A DNA stretch of 64,000 nt from Diphasiastrum complanatum (GCA_029204225.1 CM055109.1:20454349-20518348), one strand, 5' to 3'; positions 55,301 to 62,284 are shown, numbered from the stretch's first letter. Translations and numbers: made by a program. The notes: generated by a model not told the origin, from the letters alone.

Positions 55301-58300
55301 AAAAATAGTGAAATGAGGGCCAAAAACAGTGAAATCAGGGCCAAAAATCCGTGGGAGGGGTTTTGGGGGGAAAAGGTTAAAAAAAAAAAAATTAACTACA
55401 AGAACCGTACCACGGTTCATGAACCGTGGTACGGTTCACCCCACGGTTCCCAAAACCCATGGTTCTGAGAACCGTGGGTTCTACGGTTGAGAGTTTAAAG
55501 AGGAATTTCCTTGACCTCCATTTTTGAGAACAGAAATGCTCCTGAGGAAGGAATGTTACGTCCCTGGTTATGTACTTAACCAACCTTTGTCACGAGCCTC
55601 TGTCATGGGTTAGAGAATCCCTAGTAGTGACCGAGGAAGTCCCAAGAGGTCTGAAATAGTTTCTAGATCTCTCTGTCATTTGTTATACTAGATGATAGGA
55701 TCTTGTGAACTCACTGGAGTTGGGCTGGGACACCTCATGATAGCCTACATGTCTAGAGAAGCTATATGAGCAAGCGTTGGACGAGAGGATATGCAAGGAG
55801 GCCGTCTATGAGGGAGAAATCTCTCTTCAAGGGTGATTTTTGCTTAGGAATCCTTCGTTTGGGTAGCAGTGATTTTAATCGTCCAGCCAAGGGGAGCAAA
55901 TTTTACAAATACAAACCACAAAAACATAATTAAAAACTTGGCGATTACAACAAAGCTCAACTGGAGAATTTGTGTTTTGAATGCTTGGGTAAACGAAAAA
56001 ACTCTGACATTGATCCAAGTCAAAGAAAGGAGGAGAGGCAACTACGTGAGTACATTCTGTATAGACCTTGCATTTTCTCTTTACTTCTAGGTTTAAGGCC
56101 CTAAGTAACTACATGCATACCATGGACAATTTTGTGCTAACTTTGAGTGATAATTTTCAAGAATAGAACATTCTAGAAACTCTTTCGTGGCATTTCTTTG
56201 ATGTAAATAGACATTGTTTCCTTTCATTTATTGAGTTGATAATCTTGGTTCTTTGAGAGTCCTTTGTAGAAGTCCCTTGTGAGCATCGTTCTAAGAGACC
56301 TCTAGCAATGTTCCTTTTGTGAGATGTTGCATAGAGGGCATATCCAATTCCAGTTTGCTGTTTGTCGTATTGTCAATTGATGTGGAGAAAATGCATTTTA
56401 TGTTGATATGAAGTATTATTTGTAACTTATGATGCCTTCATCAATTCTCAAGCTTTGTATTGCATCATAGTGGTTAATGGTACACCTTTATTGGGAGAGA
56501 GGCGCAAGTTGTTATACTTGTATCTCAATGAATCTATGAAGGCATCACAAGTTACAAGCATAACCTTAAACTGATGTTTTGAGCTTTCAGGATTCTGAGG
56601 GAAGTTGGCTCCCATATGGACACTCATGCACTTTGTCAAGCACTTTTGGAACCTTGGCCAGTCCTTGAAAAGAAAAATGATTTGCTGAAGAAAGTGTGGT
56701 CAAAGCAGGTTGCTGATTGAAAACTTTATTGAGCCTGAAGCTTGTACCTTGATTAGTTCATGCCATAACTTGTTTCCACCACTGGCCTTGACGTATCATT
56801 TATCTTTTGTCTCTTAGATAGTTGACCTTGCATGCGAAGCATTGCTGCATAGTGGTGAACTCTGTGAAATGGATGAAAATTTACTTTCTGCTATCAATTG
56901 TTATACAAGTGATTGTACACCTTTATCGGGAGAGAGGCTTGCACATCTGGAGACTTTCTGTTCCAAGGCTGCAAATTTTCAGGTGAATTGCTGTTGTGAA
57001 GCTTGTATGCTCATTGATTGATTCCTGTTTTGTTGTTGAGTATGGCCATCATAACGAAATGTGTTATAGCTGCTTTGCAAATTGAAATTCAGCTAGTCTG
57101 ATGCAGTGTTAAATCATATGTAGTGAGCAAATACTCCTTTCTGTGACTGTTAAAGGTGGAGGCTATAACCTGGTGCACTGATGTGTTACTCACTTATGTG
57201 CCAAGTATTGGTTCAAGCGAGCTTGCATGTTTTTTGAAGAAACTTCTTTTTCTAGAAGATGCTAAGGTTAGTGCGGATCTATGTCTTCTCATATGTAAAC
57301 AAGAAGTTAGCTAGTAAGCTGCTCATTTCCTTTCAATTTGCATTCATCAGATTTTCAAAATTACAACCCAAATGACCTGTCTTACTCCATCTCTAGATTC
57401 AGAATATGGTGTGATTTTTCCCCAGTTGTAGTAATTTGTGTGCTTTTACCAACAATCCCTAAGGCACCTACCAATGCCAAGTGGGAGCATAATGGGTCTC
57501 TTTTAATAGTGAAGGATCAAGGTTAAATTTACGTTTTCATCTACCCTTTGAAATGCTAAATCCATAAGCTAATGTGAGAAGCGCATAATTTGATACTCTT
57601 AGCTTTGGAGGCTTTCACAAAAGTATAGATTGTAAAAGGAGCAATTGTGATAGTGTTTGTGTCTGAGCTCTGTTAGGGCAGTTGTTTTTTGCAAAAATGC
57701 ACCTTGTGAAGATGTTATGGATTTTATAGTACATGAGGGCTAGTTCTTGTGCTCTATGAATTGATCATTACTGTCCTTATTTGTGTCATTGATGAGGTGG
57801 CATTGCAGTTCTATACTTGCTCTCTACTAATCCTCATGTTCTCCACTTCAACGTTTCAATCTTGTGGAAGTGAGGTACTCAGTACTGGTGCTATATAAAA
57901 TGCCAACTTAATGGTGTCTATATGCTGTCATCCTATTAAGTGGATCCATGTCCAATAGCAGCTTGATTGATAATCAACAATATCAACAATCCGACATCCC
58001 CAATTGAATTTGCTTAACCGAGATAAGGAGTGCACCTAAGAGGCTTATTACCCTTTCAAAATAGGCTGCATGCCCTCTTGATACACTGGGAACTGTCACA
58101 AGAAGCCAATATTCGACTTTGCCTCAATGACTTGCCAAGCCCTATGTCAAGCCTCATTCATTTGTAATCTTATAATCTAGCGGCATTAAATAACCTTTTA
58201 TGCTGAAGAGAAGAATGGAGACCTGTGGTAAAAGGACATGAATTTCTTTGCTGCTATTGCTTGTCCATGAACTGAAAGTAATTTTACCTCCGTTTGATAG

Positions 58301-59069
58301 GTCTATGTTTCCAATCCTGATTGCGACAAGTTGGACTTGATATTGGTTGACACACTCAGTAGCTGTGCATTTGCTTCAGAAGAGATCCTTGCACGCTTGA
58401 TTCTAATGGGGATATCTGTGAGTGTAAAAATAGCAAAGATTCACCTTAAAAGCTGATGGCAACTCAATGTACCATTTTTTCTTCAAGAATGATTTAACTC
58501 CTACTTGACCCAGGTTTAGCACCATCAGAAAGATTCTAGAGGACAATGAATTCATGCATTAGATGTGGTGTTTGTTATGAAGAAAGGGTTTTAACACAAT
58601 AGCATTTTTGGTTTTGTTTCAGACTAAAAAAGCTTCTGTCATTATAATAATGCAGTTCATTACTGCCGATGTGTCTTACACAAGCCCATGCCAAATAACT
58701 TGATGCTACAGGATGACTACCCTTTAAGCCAACAGGAAGCTTTAGGTATCATTGAGAGCATCGTATGGCGAGCGACTCTGATGCAAAAGCTTTTTGGTGC
58801 TGCGCTTCTAGCTGAGAATGCTCAGGTTGTTCTGATAGTTGAATGCACGCAGGATCATACATTCGAGATTTAAATTTCATCCTAATATATAAGCCTCTTC
58901 ATAGGTTGTGTTATTGTATAAAACTAAGAAGCTTTTGCTGCTTGCTGCTTTCTTTGGTTTACAGATGTTACAATTTAGAATTTTATCTGTGCAGCTTCCA
59001 ATAGCTATCTTGAAATTATCATCTTTCAATTTATGTGGTGAAACCTGGGACCCATCAGAACATATCGTG
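27892..59069 (+). CDS. INTS1: Integrator complex subunit 1 homologue, partial spliced gene (16 exons)
   Basis: Integrator is the nuclear RNA polymerase II-associated complex that processes snRNA 3' ends and attenuates transcription; subunit 1 is its large HEAT-type scaffold. Sixteen exons with GT donors and AG acceptors join in one 717-codon frame with matching phases at every junction. Exon 4-5 gives [22 protein letters not shown] and [18 protein letters not shown], the RPB2-binding (DUF3677) block of INTS1. Exon 7 has [19 protein letters not shown], and exons 14-16 give the mid-protein block ending [18 protein letters not shown]; all resemble metazoan INTS1 in the same order. The N-terminal exon is disordered, with a basic KRRRVS patch and DLDLN motifs. 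The start is not certain: ATG 27,886 is in frame but directly abuts an acceptor (GCATGCAG), so an upstream exon is likely. The family is about 2,000 residues; the remainder lies past the window. Confidence 0.93.
28501..28525 (+). CDS. INTS1: INTS1 25-base microexon
   Basis: Between TTGTTTTCAG and G|GTAAAT. It encodes VIALGIND plus one base. It supplies exactly the single base needed to join the first exon (phase 0) to the next (which lacks its first codon base), giving NDDLEVLW. Confidence 0.72.
28896..29086 (+). CDS. INTS1: INTS1 exon 3
   Basis: 191 bases after acceptor GGATACAG, donor CAT|GTAAGT. Encodes [16 protein letters not shown] and [17 protein letters not shown], the helical repeat before the RPB2-binding block. 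An alternative acceptor ends at 28,878 (TTCTTGCAG) but would not keep frame with the microexon. Confidence 0.82.
29268..29305 (-). repeat. Small Gypsy-A-type LTR fragment
   Basis: The stretch CAAGTAATCTAGAAAGTAGC...GCGAGAC matches 29,909-29,940 inside the LTR at 29,889. It directly abuts RT sequence, which is not a normal element order. Confidence 0.75.
29306..29786 (-). pseudogene. Gypsy-A family RT palm fragment in INTS1 intron 3
   Basis: The minus-strand open frame at 29,418-29,786 (122 codons) contains [33 protein letters not shown] and the catalytic box YFDDIL. Translation degrades towards 29,306. gag and protease are missing: RT follows the leader almost directly. Confidence 0.9.
29787..29888 (-). 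other. Short leader and primer binding site of the intron 3 relic
   Basis: On the minus strand the LTR is followed by TGGCATCAGAGCAC, an iMet primer site with one change, then a short leader that joins directly to RT near 29,787. Confidence 0.8.
29889..30292 (-). repeat. Gypsy-A-type LTR in INTS1 intron 3
   Basis: 404 bp on the minus strand, AGTTATGGAC...GTTCGTAACT, with the CTTATA-type promoter (minus-strand TATAAGTAGG). Related to the Gypsy-A LTR but more diverged. It is the 5' LTR of the deleted relic. Confidence 0.9.
31182..31316 (+). CDS. INTS1: INTS1 exon 4 (start of RPB2-binding domain)
   Basis: 135 bases, phase 0. Acceptor TGTCCCAACAG, donor AAG|GTACAT. Encodes [20 protein letters not shown], the most recognisable INTS1 segment. 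Intron 3 before it carries a Gypsy-A relic. Confidence 0.93.
32076..32177 (+). CDS. INTS1: INTS1 exon 5 (RPB2-binding domain)
   Basis: 102 bases, phase 0. Encodes [20 protein letters not shown] and [10 protein letters not shown]. The donor is GGT|GTAAGC. The following intron is 15.6 kb, filled mostly by retroelements. Confidence 0.92.
32580..34568 (+). pseudogene. Gypsy-A family relic in INTS1 intron 5
   Basis: Plus-strand gag remains near 32,840-33,330 (ENLIENWF, the ATWW region), RT fingers near 33,440-33,520 (CIDYRA then TIQNQYP in shifted frames), an RT thumb piece near 33,890-33,960 (TIP.IE...), and integrase C-terminal sequence near 34,150-34,350 ([41 protein letters not shown]). Unrelated sequence at about 33,540-33,880 interrupts RT. 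Many stops; no product. Confidence 0.82.
34569..34936 (+). repeat. LTR of the intron 5 Gypsy-A relic
   Basis: 368 bp, AGTTATGGACAC to GTTTGTAACT, preceded by a purine tract (TGTGGGGGAG). It keeps CTATAAGTAGG near 34,778. Confidence 0.88.
34937..35933. other. Unassigned intronic sequence
   Basis: No frame or repeat can be identified. The minus-strand 78-codon frame at 35,479-35,715 has no motif. Confidence 0.4.
35934..36855 (+). mobile_element. TRIM-2: short non-coding LTR element with CAAAG duplication
   Basis: Two direct repeats, 35,934-36,333 (400 bp, TGTAGAG...TTCTACA) and 36,443-36,855 (413 bp, TGTTAGAG...CCTAACA), enclose only 109 bp. The middle begins TTGGTATCAGAGC (iMet primer site) and ends in GGTGTGGAGGTGAG (purine tract). 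CAAAG flanks both sides (35,929-35,933 and 36,856-36,860). No coding capacity. A promoter-like CCATATATAGAG is in each LTR. Inserted in INTS1 intron 5. Confidence 0.93.
36940..37110. repeat. Dispersed repeat, related to 1,310-1,480
   Basis: Shares ACTAAGCAAAAGCTAC, the GGGAGGGAAAxAT segment and GTAAAATAGTGTT with the window's first kilobase. Identity and class unknown. Confidence 0.55.
37225..37315. repeat. Small inverted-repeat element with GGGAACAG hairpin
   Basis: Ends CAGGCAATCATAGTTACC and (complement) CAGGCATAGTACTTGGC are inverted copies. The core GGGAACAG-GGGAATG-CTGTTCCC (37,265-37,287) is an 8-bp stem with a 7-base loop. The CATAGTT end resembles that of the 23,904 repeat. Confidence 0.55.
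37860..39250 (-). pseudogene. Copia-1 relic: protease to integrase
   Basis: Minus-strand Ty1/Copia fragment. In order: protease active site [10 protein letters not shown] (near 39,160), [16 protein letters not shown], the GAG-pre-integrase region with [17 protein letters not shown] (near 38,800), integrase core pieces ([48 protein letters not shown]) and the C-terminal region [13 protein letters not shown]...[15 protein letters not shown] (37,902-38,180). Stops and frameshifts divide it. No LTR or RT is found. Confidence 0.88.
39255..39350. repeat. TTCGAA-word palindromic repeat, copy P3
   Basis: ACGATTCGCTGAACCC, then TTTGAACCGCGATTCAAACT and CGATTCGCGGTTCGAA words, with the end CTGCAAGTATG (complement CATACTTGCAG, like CGTAGTTGCAC in P1). 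It adjoins the Copia-1 protease end. Confidence 0.6.
39351..39932. other. Unassigned intronic sequence
   Basis: No motif recognised. Copia-2 begins at its right end; the same sequence type probably resumes at 44,998. Confidence 0.4.
39933..40346 (+). repeat. Copia-2 5' LTR
   Basis: 414 bp. TATA-like CTATATTTAGTAAG near 40,141, GGGCGCC near 40,264. Confidence 0.93.
40347..40358 (+). other. Copia-2 primer binding site
   Basis: TGGTATCAGAGC next to the LTR end, iMet type. Confidence 0.9.
40359..41053 (+). other. Copia-2 leader with GGGCGCCC palindromes
   Basis: Palindromes at 40,387, 40,500, 40,535, 40,604 and 40,685, mostly in the context GGAGGGCGCCCA. Short frames here lack motifs and are not called. 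Confidence 0.8.
41054..42304 (+). pseudogene. Copia-2 gag and protease
   Basis: ATG 41,054 opens the frame ([10 protein letters not shown]). A TAG stops it at 41,084, then the frame is open to TAG 42,302. Gag has [17 protein letters not shown] and [19 protein letters not shown] (the UBN2-type Copia capsid region). The CCHC zinc knuckle is not seen. The protease active site is degenerate: [11 protein letters not shown] where DSGA(T/S)xHMT is expected, so serine is replaced by arginine. GAG-pre-integrase [17 protein letters not shown] precedes the stop. Confidence 0.9.
42305..43180 (+). pseudogene. Copia-2 integrase
   Basis: Continues with [14 protein letters not shown] (zinc-region cysteines), [11 protein letters not shown], then after a frameshift near 42,455 [22 protein letters not shown] and the glutamate in [15 protein letters not shown]. 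This is the DDE core with all three acidic positions in place. Another frameshift follows near 42,770, then [15 protein letters not shown], with [13 protein letters not shown] at the end. It joins element cDNA to the host chromosome. Four frame changes in all. Confidence 0.88.
43185..43800 (+). pseudogene. Copia-2 linker repeat and reverse transcriptase N-terminal part
   Basis: A linker containing about five copies of TTGGACAGCAAA (43,235-43,370). Then RT begins: [20 protein letters not shown], a TGA at 43,653 where a Trp codon is expected, and [32 protein letters not shown]. It stops near 43,797. The catalytic palm with YxDD is missing and the sequence jumps to the RT C-terminal end. Confidence 0.88.
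43801..44531 (+). pseudogene. Copia-2 RT end and RNase H
   Basis: Joins at about 43,800 to the end of RT ([40 protein letters not shown]), then RNase H with [39 protein letters not shown] and [21 protein letters not shown] frameshift near 44,360 separates a last part ending [15 protein letters not shown] to the stop at 44,529. Confidence 0.9.
44561..44568 (+). other. Copia-2 polypurine tract
   Basis: AAGGAGGG directly before the 3' LTR. Confidence 0.8.
44569..44997 (+). repeat. Copia-2 3' LTR
   Basis: 429 bp, highly similar to the 5' copy with a 15-bp extra segment near 44,885. Confidence 0.93.
44998..45692. other. Unassigned intronic sequence
   Basis: No coding frame is convincing; the 94-codon frame at 45,228-45,512 and its antisense lack motifs. 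Confidence 0.4.
45693..46051 (-). repeat. Gypsy-B-related LTR
   Basis: 359 bp with perfect 8-bp inverted ends TGTTAGGA...TCCTAACA. It carries CTGATCCACCCAACC and other words shared with the Gypsy-B LTR. CTCCCTTCCCCTTAAG follows, the minus-strand polypurine tract. Confidence 0.82.
46052..46450 (-). pseudogene. Gypsy-B-related pol remnant with internal deletion
   Basis: About 33 bases of the 3' end of pol and the purine tract are joined directly to RT sequence (minus-strand equivalent of 22,848-23,205, ending at the VVVFLDDI catalytic region near 46,420). Everything from RNase H to the chromodomain is gone. CCCTTCCCCTTAAG occurs at both sides of the junction, a likely cause of the deletion. 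Confidence 0.78.
46451..47102 (-). repeat. Gypsy-E LTR
   Basis: About 652 bp from TGTTCATTAG to CATGTGACA, the 3' LTR of a minus-strand element. The right boundary is set by the purine tract (minus-strand reading of TCCCTTCCCTCCTCAG). It contains tandem variants of a segment with GACACGTGTCACTCATGCA...GTGTCCCA(A/G)TGAGCATATGACA near 46,775-46,900. The left boundary is less sure. Confidence 0.65.
47103..47570 (-). pseudogene. Gypsy-E integrase C-terminal part and chromodomain
   Basis: Minus-strand, starting near 47,570 with [20 protein letters not shown] and [10 protein letters not shown]. After a frameshift or stop, 47,116-47,406 gives [20 protein letters not shown] and the chromodomain-like [19 protein letters not shown]. 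The chromodomain has lost the usual KW after LV. Upstream parts are absent. Confidence 0.85.
47820..47944 (+). CDS. INTS1: INTS1 exon 6
   Basis: 125 bases, starting phase 0 and ending with two codon bases (AA|GTATGT). Encodes [20 protein letters not shown] and ends ENPRHLL. The polypyrimidine tract is modest (TACTTTGCAG). Confidence 0.85.
48917..49115 (+). CDS. INTS1: INTS1 exon 7
   Basis: 199 bases. Completes the lysine codon and encodes [32 protein letters not shown] and [13 protein letters not shown], a HEAT-like segment conserved in INTS1. Donor GAG|GTTTGA. Confidence 0.92.
49298..49384 (+). CDS. INTS1: INTS1 exon 8
   Basis: 87 bases, phase 0 ([20 protein letters not shown]...). Donor AAG|GTAAGA. 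Confidence 0.88.
49575..49691 (+). CDS. INTS1: INTS1 exon 9
   Basis: 117 bases, phase 0. Encodes [20 protein letters not shown] and ends EQEFSLVLK. Donor AAG|GTAAGT. Confidence 0.88.
51046..51098 (+). CDS. INTS1: INTS1 exon 10
   Basis: 53 bases; a weak acceptor (ATTGAAG) and donor AG|GTAATG. Encodes [17 protein letters not shown] and two bases of the next arginine codon, which the next exon completes. The 5.5-kb intron that follows contains LTR remnants. Confidence 0.8.
52545..52900 (+). repeat. Decayed LTR-like copy in INTS1 intron 10, first
   Basis: TGCTATGTCCCTGGTTA... with GTGACTGAGGAAGTCCCAA, GGAGTTGG and ATGAGCAAGC words that recur in the same order at 55,553-55,870. Boundaries are approximate. 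Confidence 0.6.
52901..53932. repeat. Inverted-repeat pair about 70 bp long, arms 0.9 kb apart
   Basis: 52,901-52,970 (TTATGCTTTGCAAGCTTCC...) and 53,862-53,932 are inverted copies of each other with scattered differences. The sequence between them has no recognisable frame. Confidence 0.7.
55402..55492. repeat. GAACCGT-word palindromic repeat, copy P4
   Basis: A perfect 36-base palindrome at 55,402-55,437 (half-site GAACCGTACCACGGTTCA), then ACCCATGGTTCTGAGAACCG-type inverted words to about 55,492. An A-run precedes it. Related in word content to P1-P3. Confidence 0.75.
55553..55870 (+). repeat. Decayed LTR-like copy in INTS1 intron 10, second
   Basis: TGTTACGTCCCTGGTTA, then GTGACCGAGGAAGTCCCAA and the same series of words as 52,545-52,900. 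Preceded by GAGGAAGGAA, a possible polypurine tract. The two copies may be the LTRs of one decayed 3-kb element. Confidence 0.55.
56421..56556. repeat. 27-bp inverted repeat around a piece resembling INTS1 exon 12
   Basis: Arms 56,421-56,447 and 56,530-56,556 match at 24 of 27 positions when inverted. Between them GTACACCTTTATTGGGAGAGAGGC matches exon 12 with one change, and ATTGCATCATAGTGGTTAA resembles another part of the same exon. Confidence 0.6.
56591..56708 (+). CDS. INTS1: INTS1 exon 11
   Basis: 118 bases after GAGCTTTCAG. Encodes [20 protein letters not shown] through LLKKVWSKQ. The phase fits exon 10 exactly although the intron is 5.5 kb. Confidence 0.9.
56818..56982 (+). CDS. INTS1: INTS1 exon 12
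   Basis: 165 bases, phase 0 ([20 protein letters not shown]... to KAANFQ). Donor CAG|GTGAAT. A degenerate partial copy lies upstream in intron 10 (56,457-56,507). Confidence 0.9.
57156..57266 (+). CDS. INTS1: INTS1 exon 13
   Basis: 111 bases, phase 0 ([20 protein letters not shown]..., [10 protein letters not shown]). Donor AAG|GTTAGT. Confidence 0.9.
58301..58417 (+). CDS. INTS1: INTS1 exon 14
   Basis: 117 bases, phase 0 ([20 protein letters not shown]..., [10 protein letters not shown]). Donor TCT|GTGAGT. Confidence 0.9.
58712..58825 (+). CDS. INTS1: INTS1 exon 15
   Basis: 114 bases, phase 0 ([20 protein letters not shown]...). It resembles the metazoan segment with an acidic/Ala-rich helix before the LVKRA region. 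Donor CAG|GTTGTT. Confidence 0.9.
58995..59069 (+). CDS. INTS1: INTS1 exon 16, last exon seen
   Basis: 75 bases, phase 0 ([18 protein letters not shown]... SEHIV). Donor GTG|GTAAGA. The frame is open at the donor, so the gene continues; no further exon is recognised before the window ends. Confidence 0.9.
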
Positions 59070-59435
59070 GTAAGATCATCTCTCTTCATCTTTAATCTTC
59101 AATGGCATTCTATCTCATTCCTGCTGAGTGCACATATTCCTGGCTTTGAAATTTCTTGGCTCTCGTTTCTTCTTTATCATCTAACGCTATGATTATGCCT
59201 TCATTGCTTGGTGGCATTATTTTGATTCGTACCATGAACAATGTTGTCTGCATTTCCAACCTTTGTGTTATTCCTCTTTGTTTTCACTCTTTTGTAGTGG
59301 TAGTAGGTATTTGGTAAGATTTGTGTCTACACTACTATTTTGTGCTGCTACATTTGATTTGGTTTGTTGTTACATGTAAGTTTAAATTGGTAGCTTCTTT
59401 TCTTCTCTCTACACAATTTTTTGAGTTGAATTTTA

Positions 59436-59870
59436 TTATCGTACCATGAATATTTCTGAATCACATTCCTCATTGTTGGCCTCTGTGGTTTTTAGCAGAT
59501 TCTCCAACGTATCAGTTAATAATTGTACTGTCCACCCTTTAAAGTGAAAATTCATGCTTATGTCAGATTGTGTACAGTTTGTCCCTCCAGTAAATAGAGG
59601 CACTTCACTCTTACTGGCAAATGACAAAATTGGCCTATTCCATCTTGATGGTTTTTCTGTGGGCTTCATCCTTTGCTTACTCGTACCCAGTGATGGCAAG
59701 CAGTGTTCTCTACTTTTTGTTTCTAATATTTCCTTAAGTCCTTCCTCACTGATTATGATATCATCTGTAGTAGTTTTCAGAAACACCTTACCAAGATGCT
59801 TGACATGTAGAGTTTGATGGTTACCACATACCTTTCCTTCACTGGCTGTCAATCTGACATCCTTAACCAC
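59436..59870 (-). other. Unidentified 144-codon frame in INTS1 intron 16
   Basis: Minus-strand open frame with a stop at the low-coordinate end, containing VKHLGKVFLKTTTDDIIISE and FHFKGWTVQLLTDTLENLLK. Good amphipathic content and no simple repeat, so it could be a real fragment of a gene or transposon protein. No family is recognised and no matching exon or LTR was found next to it. Confidence 0.35.
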
Positions 59871-59984
59871 ATCTTAGAAGATTAGTTTCATACATGACTA
59901 GAGGCACTGAATGGATTTGTTTTTCCCTTCTTTTTGGGTTCAATTATGACACTTTTGTTCATACTAGTAACGGATTTAACCCTT

Positions 59985-60288
59985 TTTGATTGTCTCAAGA
60001 ATATCAACTATTTACCAGGTCTACCCATGTTATTGATGAGACTCCAATTTATGTTACATCTCTTACTCGTGACTTTATGAGACAAATGATACTTCTTTCA
60101 TTTGACTTCTGGCTATGTCAATGTCAATATCATAAGCATCGTTGCCAGATCAGCTATATTGAGGCAAAACATGTTTATGTGCGCTTGCGCTTTGGTCATT
60201 ACTTTTCTTTGCAAGGTCATGCTCTTAATGGTACGATTCATCCTTGCTATGATGGGCATTTGCAATCACCAAAGCTTTTGATATGATC
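59985..60288 (+). pseudogene. Decayed Gypsy integrase C-terminal fragment
   Basis: VYVRLRFGHYFSLQGHALNG followed by IHPCYDGHLQSPKLL corresponds to VYLRLRFALHHFIQGHASTE and CYYGPY in Gypsy-A. The rest of the 98-codon frame is weakly similar. Confidence 0.6.
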
Positions 60289-61784
60289 GCTGATATGATC
60301 AAGATAATAGCTATCCGTACCTCAATAAATGTAGGAAGGAGGCAAGGCCATTTGCAGAGTGTGGATCACTGATATAGATTAGTTTTTGATATACATTAGT
60401 GAAAAACAATTGATCGCTGAAGGAGAAGAGGGTAAGAACGCCATTTGCAAGCTAATCATGCAAGGAGATCACTCTAAGAAAATAGATAGCTGATGTATTT
60501 AGAGCCAGAAGTGAAATAGTTGGCAAAGAAGAGGACTTGCAAACCAATCGCTTTAGGAGAAGGATATGTAAGCAGATCACTGCAAATAAGATGCTGCTAG
60601 ATAAATTGCTGGAGAGATGTAAATCAATATCTATTGGATCTTAGTCAAATGGAAGAAAAGCTCTCCACATCACATGTAGGAGTTAGCATGGAGAAAATGA
60701 TACATCATGCTAGATCCCAGTTGTAGCCCTAACGTGCCCTAGAAGGGCCAGTGACTACGTGGGTCAGTGGCGGGCCACAACCCACGCCCTTAGTACTGGG
60801 CTCCAGAGTCCCTGGTTGGGTCGCTGTAAATGACTTGATGTTAGGCCCATCATCCATTGACCAAGTCAACTCACAAACAGGTGAGAAGTTAGGTCCAAAG
60901 ATGAGGGTGCCTAAACATTAAGTTGGCTACATGCTCATGGGTCAGGACTGACATGGCATGCCAAGTGGGCTGATCATCCACAGATGGACGCCATGTCTCA
61001 CAAGACCGGAATACAGGTAGCTATGCTCAAAGGTGAGGAGATCATTCTCTTACTAGCTAGGTGGTCTCTGGAGGAGCTTGGAGAGCTAGCATCCTCACCT
61101 TTGGTATTATAGCCTCGTTCCAGAGAGAGATTAGCTCTTAGAGTGTGACACGATACCATTTTTCAGATTTTACCTATGAAATTTTCGAGAGAGAAAGTTA
61201 CCAAGCCCTTTCCACTGGTAGGAACAATCTAGTTCCATCCTTAATTCGTTTTTTTCACGTGTGTAGCAATAGAGAGCTGTTTTTAGGCAATTTGGGTGCT
61301 GAAATAGCCCCTAAAAATTCACCTTTTCAAGGAGAAATCCTTTTCAAAATGTTTTGAAAATATAGGAGCAAATCTACAGCATTAGGGCGACATCAAAGAA
61401 CTTGATCTTATTTGATTTAGAGACGTGGTTGCAAAGATAGGGCAAAACATGTGTTTTTGTGCCCTAAAACTAGCAATTCCAGATTTCTAAGTTTTTGAAG
61501 GAGAAATCGCTGTCTGATTGTTCTGGGATTTTAGGAGTAGCTTGGCAGCCCTAGGGCGACCTTAGAGAAACAAATCTCACTTGATTTGGATGTGTGGTTG
61601 CAAAAATGTGTTTTTTTGCCTAGAATTGCCTAATTTGCGTCCTAGTACTATACTTGCCGTCTGTACAGTTGCTGACTAGCAATAACGATAAAATCTAAGA
61701 TAATAGAAGTCTTTTGCCTTGCCTAAACCCTTGAAGCCAGATTCTTGGTGGAGTGTTAGCAAGAAGCTTCTGTAGTTCCAACAT
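60289..61784. other. Probable LTR and leader of a decayed Gypsy element
   Basis: No coding frame. GTGTGACA near 61,143-61,150 followed by CGATACCATTTTTCAG may be an LTR end and a non-Met primer site. A block of about 130 bp is duplicated (61,327-61,468 and 61,497-61,620; shared AGGGCGAC and GTGGTTGCAAA words). A gag frame follows. Confidence 0.4.
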
Positions 61785-62284
61785 GCGATGCCCGCAAAGT
61801 TTGACATGTGGTCTTCCTCAGGAACTCCACACATTAACCTGCAAGATCAACTTATTTCCATGGAGAAGTCCTTGGTAGACATGCATAGCATGTTACGGAC
61901 ATTACTTCCTTTGTCTAGTCAACCTTCTATTGGTGTTTCTCTTGTGGACAATGTTGAACCTCATTTTTCACTTCCTTATCATCCTTACCAGTTGGCAGAT
62001 GATAAGGATACTAAGCCACCCCAATTTGTTGGTGTGCCTCAGCAACTTACTGCTAATTTTGTGGATCAGTGGTTTAATAAGTGGGAGGCCTATTTTGACT
62101 TGTGTCTTTCCTTGACAGATGAGGTTTGGTGGGTCAATACGGTGGCTTATCATCTTATGGATGTGGCGGATGGGTGGTGTGTAAGCTACAACGCACCCAA
62201 ATGTGTTCCTCGACATCACAAGGCCTGTAGGGTTGTTCTTTACACTATGTTAGACACTAAATGCTGCCTCATCTACTGCTGAAA
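61785..62284 (+). pseudogene. Gypsy gag relic
   Basis: ATG 61,788 lies in an open frame (MPAKFDMWSSS) with a Met/Leu-rich helix and then KPPQFVGVPQQLTANFVDQW and FNKWEAYFDLCLSL, a gag capsid start like that of Gypsy-A (LLENWFAKLDTYF). It ends after about 164 codons at 62,280. No LTR copy is found to the right. Confidence 0.6.
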
